Assembly: GCF_036850765.1 (NCBI RefSeq)
Contig: NC_089495.1
Span: 23,280,875 to 23,344,874 of the forward strand
DNA length: 64,000 bases
Direction of reading: 5' to 3'
Source of the DNA: Saccopteryx bilineata
Lineage: Eukaryota > Chordata > Mammalia > Chiroptera > Emballonuridae
The notes under the pieces are model-generated. The model made no database searches. It saw nothing but the letters and a program-made list of their open reading frames with translations, and was not told the DNA's origin. The position numbers and the translations under genes are program-made. The number at the start of each line of letters is the position of its first letter. Position 1 is the stretch's first letter. Below, piece after piece: positions 46,006-56,453 of the stretch.

Positions 46006-47980
46006 TGTCTGTGTACATATGTACAGTATATATGTCTGTCCTTGGACCAGTGGTTACCTTTCCACTTATCTATGAGGATGGGGGAAATCAAGACAGTGTA
46101 GTCGATTCTCTCCTTAAAGCTACTGTATTTGTCCCTTATTCTGAAATCGTGTTCTTCTGTGTGCGTGGTCAAGTACCCTTTCTATTTAAGTGGTAGTGTT
46201 AATGAATGGCAGTTGTAATTTAAATGTCCTCCTTAGAATAAGAAAGCAGTCTATGTTAGATACTTAAAGAATTCTTTAAAATACTTGACTAGTTTGCAAA
46301 ATCTAAAAATTCACTGTGTAGGAAAAACATTTTCCCCCTCAAAGTTTTCTTAGTTTTTAAGGTATATTTAATGGTCCATAAAGTCCAGGATTTTCTAAGT
46401 GCACGCTCCATATCCTTATACCCATACTTAATTTTAAAACTTAAATGACGTATCCTCAGCCCTTGTTTCTTCTTTCGGAAAAGCTGTAATCGCTGTGCCA
46501 CCTGGGAGCCTCTGTTACCAAGGTGACGAAGGTCCGACAGTTCCAGAAGGCACTGTTCAGTGCACCTGACTCTTCTAGGGCAGTGTGTTCAGCTCTCAGT
46601 TTTCAGAGGCTGGTAAATATTCCCCTGGAGGTGTCTAGGATGAGATAACTTGAAATTCTGAAGCTCACACGAGTCCATCCGTGTGTGCTGAAATGCGGGT
46701 GTGACGCTCGGGATAAGCTGACAGTTGAGGGAGTAACGGAAGGAGGAGAGAGGTCAGGAGGACGGAACCTTGAGGCTGGCACAGAAGCGAGGACCGGGAT
46801 GCAGAGCGACCCGAGGAGCAGCGGGGCGGGGCGCCGGGCAAGGGCAGCACCCAGCTGCCTGGTCAGCAGTGTGAAATCCTGCAGGACAGCTGAGTAAGAC
46901 GAGAGAGCGCCTTCGAGTGGGGCGGTTTCAGTTGGCAAACCATGCTGGTGGCCCAGGGCCTGAAGGAGGGTGTTTGGAAGCATGTGCGTAGGCCAGAGGG
47001 AAGATACAATCCCTAAGCAGTTGCCTGGGTTCCAGCCAGAGATCCTGCTCTTCCCTGCTGACCCGCCTGCCAGAAACCTAGAGGTGGCAGGGCAGTGGGG
47101 ATAGGGGAGGCTAGCAGTTACAGCTCCTCCCCCCACATTAAAGATGTCCTGTCCCCTGTGGAGACCTTGTTCTGCGCCAGGGGCCAGGGTCTGGAGAGAC
47201 TGGCGGAGGGGAGCTGGCTAGGAAGAATGGATGGGTGCACTCCAGGTCAACCTCTGTCCGCTGCCATCACTGGTCAGGAATAAGCTCTCTACTCTTTAAA
47301 TAAACATATGTGTCTACTATGTGCTAGATATAAAAATGTACAAGTCAGGCCTTTGTCCCTAAGGAGCTTAAATTCTAATAGGCAAGAGTTGTGGACACAC
47401 ATTTTAAAGGAAGGGAAGAGACTGTTTAGGACGTTCCAGGGACAGGTGTGGGTCTGTGAGTGTGGACCAGCACGCGTGGCACGGGTCAGCCTGGCAGAGG
47501 GGTGGGTGTCACTGGTGTTTGCATTTGTTCAGTGTCTTCTTGGATGGATGGATGGATGGTGTTTGGTCAGGCTACAAGCTATGTCTGCCCATCAGGAGAG
47601 TGTGGCTGGTGACCCAGCCTTGCGGCTCAGAGCCCCGGAATACATGATGCTGACGGGAAATGGTCGGTCTCCCAGGCACGCTGACAAGTTCTCAGTCACT
47701 CCTTCCAGGGAAGGAGAGCTCTGCAGCGTTCCTGGTTGGCTAGCCAAGGCCTGGATTTGACGCTGTTGATTCCTCAGGTTTAGTTTGGGCGGCATGGCCT
47801 AGTCTCTGAGTGAGCGTGAGGGCTTTGGAGATGGAGCTGCCACCGGGGGAGTCCCAGGAGCTAGATGTCAAGGCACAGCTTGGAGCCCAGCCAAGCAGAG
47901 CAGGAAAGGCAGTGGGTCTTCATGCAGGTCCAGACGGCTGCCGCAGCCCCTGCAGTCACCCTGCCTTCTCCCTCGAAGAG
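46006..47980. other. RBPMS 3' intron
   Basis: 47290-47400 has an old repeat with 'gtctactatgtgctagatat'. A (GGAT)n patch lies at 47541-47558. No gene recognised. Confidence 0.45.
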
Positions 47981-47989
47981 CCCAGCTCC

Positions 47990-48296
47990 CTGCTCTCAGA
48001 ACGCAGCACATAGGAGAAGAAACCGTCTGCTTCTAAACCCCTCTCTATCTCTCTCTCTCTCTCTCTCCCGCAGCTATGGCTCAACTGGCTCTAGCGAGTT
48101 GGCCCCAGGCACTGGCTCCCTGGCTCCCTCCACCTCGGGTCTTAAAAACAGCTCGGTTGCAGAACAGCAGAGCAATGCCCCAGATGGACAGAGCATCACC
48201 CTCATAGGGGGCTTGCTGGGTGGATCCTGGTGGGGGCAAATGTGGGAGTCTGTCTCTCTGCCTCCCCTGGTCTCACTTAATTAAAAAAAATAAAAG
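47990..48296 (+). mobile_element. tRNA-derived SINE (type A), old, 5'-truncated
   Basis: Lacks the tRNA head; begins at 'aggagaagaaaccgtctgc', has a (CT)n patch at 48048-48068 and the 'ggcttgctgggtggatcc' block, and ends in an A-rich tail. Confidence 0.8.
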
Positions 48297-49184
48297 GTGA
48301 GGCTTCACAGAATGAGCAGAACGCCCAGGCAGCCTGCGCACTGACCCTGTGTGCTCATCAGCCCTTCCCCAAGAGGCTTCTCCATCTCTCGGTGAGGAGC
48401 CCTGGCTCTGACACCCCAGGGCCTTGTGCACCCCTTATGGGTTATACAGTGGCGACAAGCCTGCAAACCTGCCCCTTGTGGCCACCGTCGAGTCCTCCAG
48501 GCTTTGTAAAATAAAACACAATGGATGCCTGCTAACCACACAAGCACTGACTGCACATCTCAAGCCAAGACTGTTATGACAGCCTAATGCAGTCAAAGCT
48601 GTGATTTTGCCGCTTGTGCCCATTAGTTCTTGTGCATCTGGCACCAGGAGAGTTGCCAACTGGCTCCTGGAAAAAGTGCAGAGGGCAGCCATGTGTTCCA
48701 TTCAGGCATCGAGTACCAGAGCAGCTGCTGGGGAAGTCACAAGTCAGCGCCACCTACAGGCGCCTTTGCTGCAAACCTCACATCCTCTTCTATCTCACTA
48801 AGCTGACGACGAAGTTCAGGAGGCCCACTGTTCCCAGTCAAGCCAACCTGAACACGGGTAGCCTTCCTCTGGTGGTTTCTGTCCTTTGGGGAGCTGCCTC
48901 CCAGGGTCCCTGAGCCAGCTGGTGTCAGACTTCCTGGTGTCTCATGCACAGGTGTGCAGACGTGTGTCACTGTCGTTACAACTGGGCAGAGAGCAGCTAG
49001 GTGATAAAACCCTGCACTCAGAGACCTGGTGACAGCTCGGGTTCCTGGACTGATTCACGAGCCCCAAGTCACACGAGAGAGAAACCTCCAGTCTTTCTTA
49101 AACAGCAGGCACCCTATAGGCACGGCTTTGGTCTGGGAGCCCCAGGGGAGTGTAGGCCTGCTGCTGCTGTGTCTGCCCGTCTGC
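48297..49184. other. RBPMS 3' intron, unique-looking
   Basis: Nothing recognised apart from short ORFs. Confidence 0.4.
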
Positions 49185-49378
49185 CCTCCCTCCCTCCCTC
49201 CCTCCCTCCCTCCCTCCCTCCTTCCTTTCCTCCCTCCCTCCTTCCTTTCCTCCCTCCCTCCTACCTTCCCTCCCTCCCCACCCTCCCTCCCTCCTTCCTT
49301 TCCTCCCTCCCTCTCTCCTTTCCTCCCTCCCTCTCTCCCTCCTTCCCTCCCTCTCTCCCTCCTTCCCTCTCTCCCTCC
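49185..49378 (+). repeat. Polypyrimidine microsatellite (CCCT/CCTT)n, 194 bp
   Basis: C/T only, apart from A at 49263 and 49280. It ends in ctccctccag, a good 3' splice site, followed by a short block and a GGTGAG donor at about 49401. Open ORFs (130-154 codons of Ser/Pro/Leu) are repeat artefacts. Confidence 0.95.
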
Positions 49379-49401
49379 AGTGCTCTTGGCAAGTTTGGAA
49401 A

Positions 49402-49711
49402 GGGTGAGAAAAGCTGTGGGTAAGCTGATAAGTTTTGTTTGCAAAAGAATATTTTCCTGTCCTGAAATAACCCTATTTTTACTAGGAAACTAGAATCACA
49501 TCGACACTTTTTAATGATTTATAGTGAAATCTGGGGGAAAACATTTTTTCTTAATTCTTCGGCCTCACTAGGAATCCCAGAAGTGAGTTTCAGTTTAACT
49601 CTGAGAGCCACGGAGCCTCCTGGAGGGGCAGCTTCCTGTGCCCGAACCAGAACCGGGACCGGGAGGCCTCCCTGGGGAGCTCAGGGCAGGCCGCAGTGCC
49701 TTGTGCGCTCC
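49402..49711. other. RBPMS 3' intron, nothing recognised
   Basis: Unique-looking sequence between two repeats. Confidence 0.4.
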
Positions 49712-49921
49712 TGTCTGTCTCTGAGAAGAGCGTGCTCCCAGGGCCGGAAACTCGAAGTGTTAGTGAGGCACGGGGCCACCGTGTCTGTCTCTGAGAAGAG
49801 TGTGCTCCCAGGGCTGGAAACTCAAAGTGTTAGTGAGGAACGGGGCCACCGTGTCTGTCTCTGAGAAGAGCGTGCTCCCAGGGCTGGAAACTCGAAGTGT
49901 TAGTGAGGAACGGGGCCACTG
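49712..49921. repeat. Three tandem copies of a 70-bp unit
   Basis: The unit contains 'tgtctgtctctgagaagag', 'gtgctcccagggc' and 'gtgttagtgagg'. Copies begin at 49712, 49782 and 49852, exactly 70 bp apart, with only a few mismatches. Confidence 0.95.
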
Positions 49922-50973
49922 TGTCTGGTGCTGGCACTGGACTTCCTTCCTCGACACGAGGAAGTCTGAAACCAGCTGGCTCACAGGGAGCCGTGCCTGC
50001 GGAGAGAGGAGGCAAGTTTACTTGCTGGGTCTCTGTGTCTATCTGTTCCAAAATTCTCAGGCCCTAGAAGGATGTGTTCACCGTTTCCTTTCGGGTTTTG
50101 CTTGTCCAGTAGGTAGGTGCTTGAAGTCAAGTGAAGCTTGGCGACTCCCCAGGGTTCTCCTAGGGAACTGCTCTGTGGCCTGGGACTGCTCCAGGCTGTC
50201 ACTGTGGTCTGAGAAGGCCCTGGTGCTGGCTGGGTTTCAGGCTCACCTCTGGGGGACCTCAGGCCCGTGCCTTTCCTCAGCAGGGTTTCGGGCCGTCCTC
50301 CTGCGGCTGGGCCCCACCCCCTGCTGATTTACACCCTTACACTCTCGAGTGAACGTGCGAGGATGCCCCCCAAAGCACACTTCTTTCTGGCAGCCCTTCC
50401 CTCAGGCCTCTGGGCCAGGGAGTCCCTGGAAGCTGCACTCTGGGCCCCCCTGGCCCGAGCCTCCCCTCCCTGGCCCCACCACACCCTAAGAGGGCTCTCC
50501 TGGCTGTGAGCCTCTTCATGCCACAGATACGAGTTCCTTCTCAAGTGGTGCTTGTCCTCACGTCGACATCAGAGGCATTTGGCCCCTCTGCCCAGACTCT
50601 CTCAGGTCTTGGCCCTTAGCCCTTGGCTGGTCTTAGAGGCCCAGGGAACCCTAGCAGCGGGCCAGGCGGAGGTGCAGATTACTGCACTCTGTTAATGGTT
50701 TTAATTAATAGGTGATCTCATTCTCCGTCTCCTCCACCCCAGGTCCCAGGTGTGTGATGGTGGCTGCAATCTGTCTTGTGGGTATTAATGCAATCTTCAA
50801 TGGTGGCTACTGTTCTCGAGCTGTTCTACAAAACTGGAGCACGCTGGTGAGTTCCCAGGTCAGAGGCCGCACAGACCCTCTGTCCTGGGGCAGGGCTGGG
50901 GCACGAAGATAGCAACCGGTGCGGGCGGACCATCACCCACATCACCTGGGAAACCCTGGCCCCGGGGGTGGGG
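49922..50973. other. RBPMS 3' intron, GC-rich, nothing recognised
   Basis: No gene, RNA or repeat recognised; overlapping short ORFs only. Confidence 0.4.
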
Positions 50974-52413
50974 CTCAGCAGTCACACCTCTACCAGTGGG
51001 GGCCATCGGGGCGTCACGCCTCCCCCAGCGGGTGCAGTCGGGCGTCACACCTCTCCCAGTGGCCCAGCAGGTGCAGTTGGGCGTCACACCTCTCCCAGTG
51101 GCCCAGCGGCTGCAGTCGGGACATCACACCTCTCCCAGTGGCCCAGCGGGTGCAGTTGGGCGTCACACCTCCCCCAGCGGGTGCAGTCGGGCGTCACACC
51201 TCTCCCAGTGGCCCAGCAGGTGCAGTCGGGCGTCACACCTCTCCCAGTGGCCCAGCGGGTGCAGTCGGGCGTCACACCTCTCCCAGTGGCCCAGCGGGTG
51301 CAGTCGGGCGTCACACCTCTCCCAGTGGCCCAGCGGGTGCAGTCGGGCGTCACACCTCTCCCAGTGGCCCAGCGGGTGCAGTCGGGACATCACACCTCTC
51401 CCAGTGGCCCAGCGGGTGCAGTCGGGACATCACACCTCTCCCAGTGGCCCAGCGGGTGCAGTCGGGACATCACACCTCTCCCAGTGGCCCAGCGGGTGCA
51501 GTCGGGACATCACACCTCTCCCAGCGGGTGCAGTTGGGACATCACACCTCCCCCAGCGGGTGCAGTCGGGCGTCACACCTCTCCCAGTGGCCCAGCGGGT
51601 GCAGTCGGGACATCACACCTCCCCCAGCAGGTGCAGTCGGGACATCACACCTCCCCCAGCGGGTGCAGTCAGGCGTCACACCTCTCCCAGTGGCCCAGCG
51701 GGTGCAGTCGGGCGTCACACCTCCCCCAGTGGCCCAGCGGGTGCAGTCGGGCGTCACACCTCCCCCAGCGGGTGCAGTCGGGCGTCACACCTCCCCCAGT
51801 GGCCCAGCGGGTGCAGTTGGGCGTCACACCTCTCCCAGTGGCCCAGTGGGTGCAGTCGGGACATCACACCTCTCCCAGTGGCCCAGCGGGTGCAGTCGGG
51901 GCGTCACACCTCTCCCAGTGGCCCAGCGGGTACAGTCGGGGCGTCACACCTCTCCCAGTGGCCCAGTGGGTGCAGTCGGGACATCACACCTCTCCCAGTG
52001 GCCCAGAGGGTGCAGTCGGGACATCACACCTCCCCCAGCGGGTGCAGTCGGGCGTCACACCTCTCCCAGTGGCCCAGCGGGTGCAGTCGGGCGTCACACC
52101 TCCCCCAGCGGGTGCAGTCGGGCGTCACACCTCCCCCAGTGGCCCAGCGGGTGCAGTTGGGCGTCACACCTCTCCCAGTGGCCCAGTGGGTGCAGTCGGG
52201 ACATCACACCTCTCCCAGTGGCCCAGCGGGTGCAGTCGGGGCGTCACACCTCTCCCAGTGGCCCAGCGGGTGCAGTCGGGACATCACACCTCTCCCAGTG
52301 GCCCAGAGGGTGCAGTCGGGCGTCACACCTCCCCCAGCGGGTGCAGTCGGGCGTCACACCTCTCCCAGTGGCCCAGCGGGTGCAGTCGGGCGTCACACCT
52401 CTCCCAGTGGGTG
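50974..52413. repeat. Minisatellite (VNTR): about 38 units of 31-40 bp
   Basis: The commonest unit is 39 bp (cgtcacacctctcccagtgg + cccagcgggtgcagtcggg). Variants are 40 bp (acatcac in place of cgtcac) and 31-32 bp (lacking tggcccag). Positions 51723-51931 reappear 340 bp later at 52063-52271 with about one mismatch, a higher-order duplication. Each cgtc-type unit has about three CpGs. All three plus frames stay open for 470-554 codons because the unit has no stop in any frame; this is not coding. A degenerate unit at 50981-51000 leads in. Confidence 0.97.
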
Positions 52414-52970
52414 ATCCACAACTTGGGAGGTGCTGTTATGCAGTGCATAGGCTGTTCTTGATTGTCTCCTCCAACGTGGTCTGCTTAGGGAAGGCGGTCT
52501 CACGATTGCGACCGAGTTCCACAGACTCTCACCAGGTGTCACCCCACACTGGGTCTCACCACAGCTGTCCTTGGTCAGGCTGACACTTAAGGCCATCAGC
52601 ACTCACTCATCTAGCAGTAGCACCTAAAGAAGTTACAGATAAATGGGGCTTTCCCTGAAAGCTCTGAAGCCTTTTGGGGAAATAACCGTGTTTGTGGAAA
52701 TCTCTCTCAGATATAGGATCCGTATTCCTCTTGACTTACTAACCCAATTCTACTGAATAGAAGGCAGCCCTTTCTTCCTGGCTCGGGACATTTCTGTGAG
52801 CCTGCGGAAACAGGGTGCTTGCCCTTGGGCATTACTGAGGGAGAGGATTCTGACTTCCTCCAGACTGCTGGGCTTTTCTGGTGGTGATCATTTTGGTGAT
52901 CTGTCCTTGTTTTTAGTTAATACCCGCTGTCACTTCAGTTCATCTATTTCTGGCAGTAAGTGTAGTCTTT
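52414..52970. other. RBPMS 3' intron, nothing recognised
   Basis: Unique-looking. Confidence 0.4.
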
Positions 52971-52976
52971 AAAAAA

Positions 52977-53100
52977 GTTTTTAAATTGATTTTAGAGAGG
53001 AAGGGAGAGGGACATCAATTTGTTGTTCTGATTCTTGTATGTGCCCTGACTAGGGATTGAACCCACAACCTTGGTGTAACTGGGATGACACTCTATCCAA
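52977..53100 (-). mobile_element. tRNA-derived SINE (type C), old fragment
   Basis: 'aaattgattttagagagg ... tgtgccctgactagggattgaaccc ... ccttggtgta' in reverse orientation; the head is damaged. Confidence 0.75.
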
Positions 53101-54700
53101 AACTGTCGTCTTAAAACAGTAACACAGCATTCCCAAGACGCGACCTGCCTGCCAGGCACCACACTTAGGGCCTAGGACAGGACTGCCAGAGGCAGGCTGA
53201 CAGCGGTCATGTCTCGGCCCAAATAAGGTGGCAAATTTCATCCCTATAAGAGGCCTCGAAAGAAAAGATGAGTCAGAAAAAGGGCAAGATTCCTGCCGAG
53301 GACAGAGAACCAGCCAGTTCTGGCCAAAGAGGTCATTACCACATTTTTGGTGCTTAAGTAATTTCGTGCTCAGAATAGTGCCATTCAGTGCCTGGCCAGA
53401 AGTACATGCCCTCTGTGGGTGCTGGGTTCCGCAGCCCGCCTCCCGTGCCCAGACAGAGAGCCCGCACTGGGGTGCTCCTTCCCACTGACCAACTTACCAA
53501 CAGGTAACCGTTTCTCCACATCACCAGGGAGCAGTGCTATCTATCCCCGATGCCACAGCTCCTCTATTAGGTTTTCCTGTTGTCAGAGTTCTTAACAACA
53601 ATGTCCACAGTATTGTTAATGATATTATCACTTAGTAAAGCTTTTTTTAAAGACAAGAGTTTGTTTTTTTACCCTTCTCTGGGGAAACTTAAAAGACCAA
53701 ATAAAAGCCACCTATATAATTTCTTAGAAGCAGGTTGAACAGTGATTCTTTGTAAGTGCAGGAGATGGACCCAGACGTAATTCGGGGCCCGTGCAGATGA
53801 ACCCAAGCGGGAAGCAGCAGCGGCTGTAGACGTGGTGGCTTCATGCAGACAGCACACGGGCCTGGTGACGAGGGGAGGAAGTGGGGAGAACAGGGCTGGG
53901 TCCTGGGTGAGCAGGTAGTCAAGTTGCAGCTGTGCCTGAAATAGTGGAGCGAGCACCTTCTGCATGAGCCACGTGCAAGGTAGGCTCACCAGTTCCTGGC
54001 CATCCAGGGGCAACAAGAACAAGTTTGGCAGAGGCTTTCGTCTCACAGATCCGAAGTCAGAGGACAGCCTTCTAGGGCTGACCTCGCGGAGCAGAGCTAG
54101 GCCTGCACCGAGGTGGGAGCTCGCGGGTTACTGCGGCGGGGGAGTGTCTTGAGAATCGGGAGGACTTTCTAACTACAGGGACTGTTCCTCTGGAGACTCG
54201 AGAGACTAGGAACCTTTTTAAAATGTTAACTAGCCTTTTTATTACAAATTAATACCAGCATTTGATTTTTAAAAAACCCAGCCGGCAGGTATAAAATGAA
54301 AACCAAACCAGCCTTATGTGAAGCATTTGTTATAGGATGGCCCGTGTTTATTAGGAGTTGGATGGGGAGGAGTATTCCTTATCTGACTTCTTGTAAAAAT
54401 GAGTGCGTGTTGGAGAAACTCTTGGGGGAAAATCATTAGTAAATACAGTAAGTACAGATGGTTCTTTCCTTATGATGGTTTGACCTTGTGGTGTAGTGTA
54501 AGAGTGATAAGCATTCAGTAGAAACCTTACTTCAGATTTTTGAACATTGGTCCTTTCCTGCACTCGTAACATGAGGTTCAGTATTCTCTCGTGATGCCGG
54601 GCAGTGAGCCCACGGTCGTGAGGATGAACCAGTACTCTCCAGTGGACTGTGTTGCCAGCATCCTCTGGATATTGTGCTTTATGATATCATAAATTACATG
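53101..54700. other. RBPMS 3' intron, unique-looking
   Basis: No gene, RNA or repeat recognised. Confidence 0.4.
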
Positions 54701-54724
54701 ATATTGAATATCATAATTTATTTT

Positions 54725-55000
54725 CAGTTACCATTAACATATTAGTTTCAGGTATATAACATAGTGATTAAGACCTATATATTTAGGGGTGGGAAAAAGT
54801 ATGTTTACAGTTATGAGTACACAAAACAGTTTATTGTTATTTTCATACAAACTGTAAACTTACTTTTGCCCCTCTGTACATCACGTGATCACTCCAGTAA
54901 GTCTAGTGCCCATCCGACACCAGTTATTACAATACTGACAGTATTCCGATATTTATGTACTTCACATCCCTATGACTGTTACTGCTAATCTGCACGTAAC
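54725..55000 (-). mobile_element. Old L1 3' fragment split by a MITE
   Basis: 'attagtttcaggtatataac' (about 54741) and 'cagtaagtctagtgcccatc' (about 54895) are neighbouring words of old L1 3' ends in reverse orientation. They are separated here by the element at 54784. Confidence 0.6.
54784..54875. mobile_element. Mariner-type MITE, about 90 bp, nested in the L1 fragment
   Basis: Inverted ends 'aggggtgggaaaaagtatgt' and the reverse of 'acttacttttgcccct', then a second inverted pair around 'acagttatgagtac'. It interrupts the L1 fragment. Same end type as 45889. Confidence 0.7.
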
Positions 55001-55377
55001 TCCTTCACCCACACCCCCATTTTCTCTACCATCTGTTTGTCCTGTGTCTGTTTGCTCAGTTGTTTTGTGGGTTCTGAGAGTAAGTTCATGAACGCTGGGG
55101 ACAGTGAAAGAAGGGCGGGCCTAGGGCAGAAGCAGCAGAGCCCGGGTGGGCTGCTCTGGCTCCCTGGAGGGTCAGAGAACGGGGGCTTTGGGGATGGGTT
55201 CAGGGTCCGCCTGCCCGGGAGCAGCTGTTGCTTCCCTGGGCGCAGGTTTCGGGAGGACCCTTAGAGTTCAGGAGCCGTGGGCCTGTGGGGGACGAAGGCG
55301 AGGAGGACAGGGAAAGGCGCGGGCTTGCTCCCGGAGGGAGAGCACCTCTTCCTTCTTCAGTCCACATGTAGGTGGAA
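55001..55377. other. RBPMS 3' intron, GC-rich patch
   Basis: No gene or repeat recognised. Confidence 0.4.
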
Positions 55378-56230
55378 CCATTTGGTACCCGCCTTTCTCT
55401 GACTGACTTCGCTTAGCATAATATCCTCTAGGTCCGTCCTTGTCACAGATGACTACGTTTTCTGTGGGTCTGTGGCTGAGTCCTATTCCACTGTGTGTAC
55501 GTGCTGCTTCTTCATCCCTCTGTCTATTGAGACTCTTGTTGCTTCCACACCTTGGCCACGATAAATAGTGCTGCAGTGAACATAGGTGTATGTATCTTTT
55601 CAAATTAGTATTTTGGGTTTCTTCAAATAAAGACCCATCAGTACCCAACTGCTGGGTCACAGGGCAGTTCGATTTTTAATGATTTGAGGTAAAGTAACTC
55701 CACACTGCTTTCCAGTGGCTGCACCAATCGACATTCCCACCAACAGTGCATGAAGGTTCTTTTCTCCACAGCCTCACCAACACTTAATTGCTGATTTATT
55801 GGTAGCCGTTCTGACAGGTGTGAGGTGATGAGAGTTCATTTTATTGTCCTCTTTGGAGAAATGGCTATTCAGGTCCTCTGTCCATTTTTTAATCAGATTG
55901 TTTGGTTGTGTTGAGCTGTACAGTTTTCCTCATATTGTGGTTATTAACTCCTTATCAGATATCTCGCTGGCGAGTATTTTCTTTCACTCAGGAGGCCGTC
56001 TTTCCATTTTACCAAGTTACCTCTGCTGTGCAGAAATTGTTTGCTGTAGTCCCATATCTTTATTTTTTTCTTTTTCCTTTGCCCGAGGAGATACACCCAA
56101 AAAAACATTGCTAAGGGAGACGTCAGTTTACTGCCTGTGTTTTCTTGTAGTCTTATGGTTTCAGGCCTTATATATTTAAGTCTTTAATCCACCTTATTAT
56201 AAAATAGGCTTTGTGTTAGATGATTGTGCC
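55378..56230 (-). mobile_element. L1 ORF2 C-terminal and 3' region, inverted, broken
   Basis: Reverse orientation of L1 blocks: 'gcttagcataatatcctcta', 'cagtgaacataggtgtatg', 'accaatcgacattcccacca', 'ggtgtgaggtgatgagagtt' and 'gcccgaggagatacaccc'. Many stops; dead copy. Confidence 0.88.
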
Positions 56231-56280
56231 CAACTGTAGTCTAATGTAAATGTTCTGAGCACGTTTAAAACAGGCTAAGC

Positions 56281-56453
56281 CAGGGGTCTCAAACTCGCGG
56301 CCTGCGGGCCGCATGCGGCCCGCCGAACAATTTTGTGCAGCCCGCAGACTAATCCACGAAGTTCAAAATATTTTGGATAAAATTAAGTAAGCCCGTGGAT
56401 AAGTCTGCGGGCCACACAAAATTGTTCGGCGGGCCGCGAGTCTGAGACCCCTG
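56281..56453. mobile_element. Fold-back hAT derivative, 173 bp, built from two right ends
   Basis: Ends CAGGGGTCTCAAACTCGCGG and (GAGTCTGAGACCCCTG) belong to the family at 2067. Reading inward from the left, the sequence is the reverse complement of the right end of that family for about 110 bp; the right half is the ordinary right end. The whole unit can therefore fold into a long hairpin. The flanks share GCTAAGC (7 bp). Confidence 0.88.

Noticed and set aside
49001..49493. Ser/Pro/Leu-rich ORFs of 130-154 codons
   Set aside because: Translation of the pyrimidine microsatellite.
51008..52412. Possible CRISPR array
   Set aside because: Units are contiguous, with no distinct repeat-spacer alternation, and the genome is mammalian.
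50919..52583. Plus-strand ORFs of 554, 497 and 472 codons in three overlapping frames
   Set aside because: They translate the minisatellite; the unit has no stop in any frame and units shift the frame among themselves, so openness is automatic.
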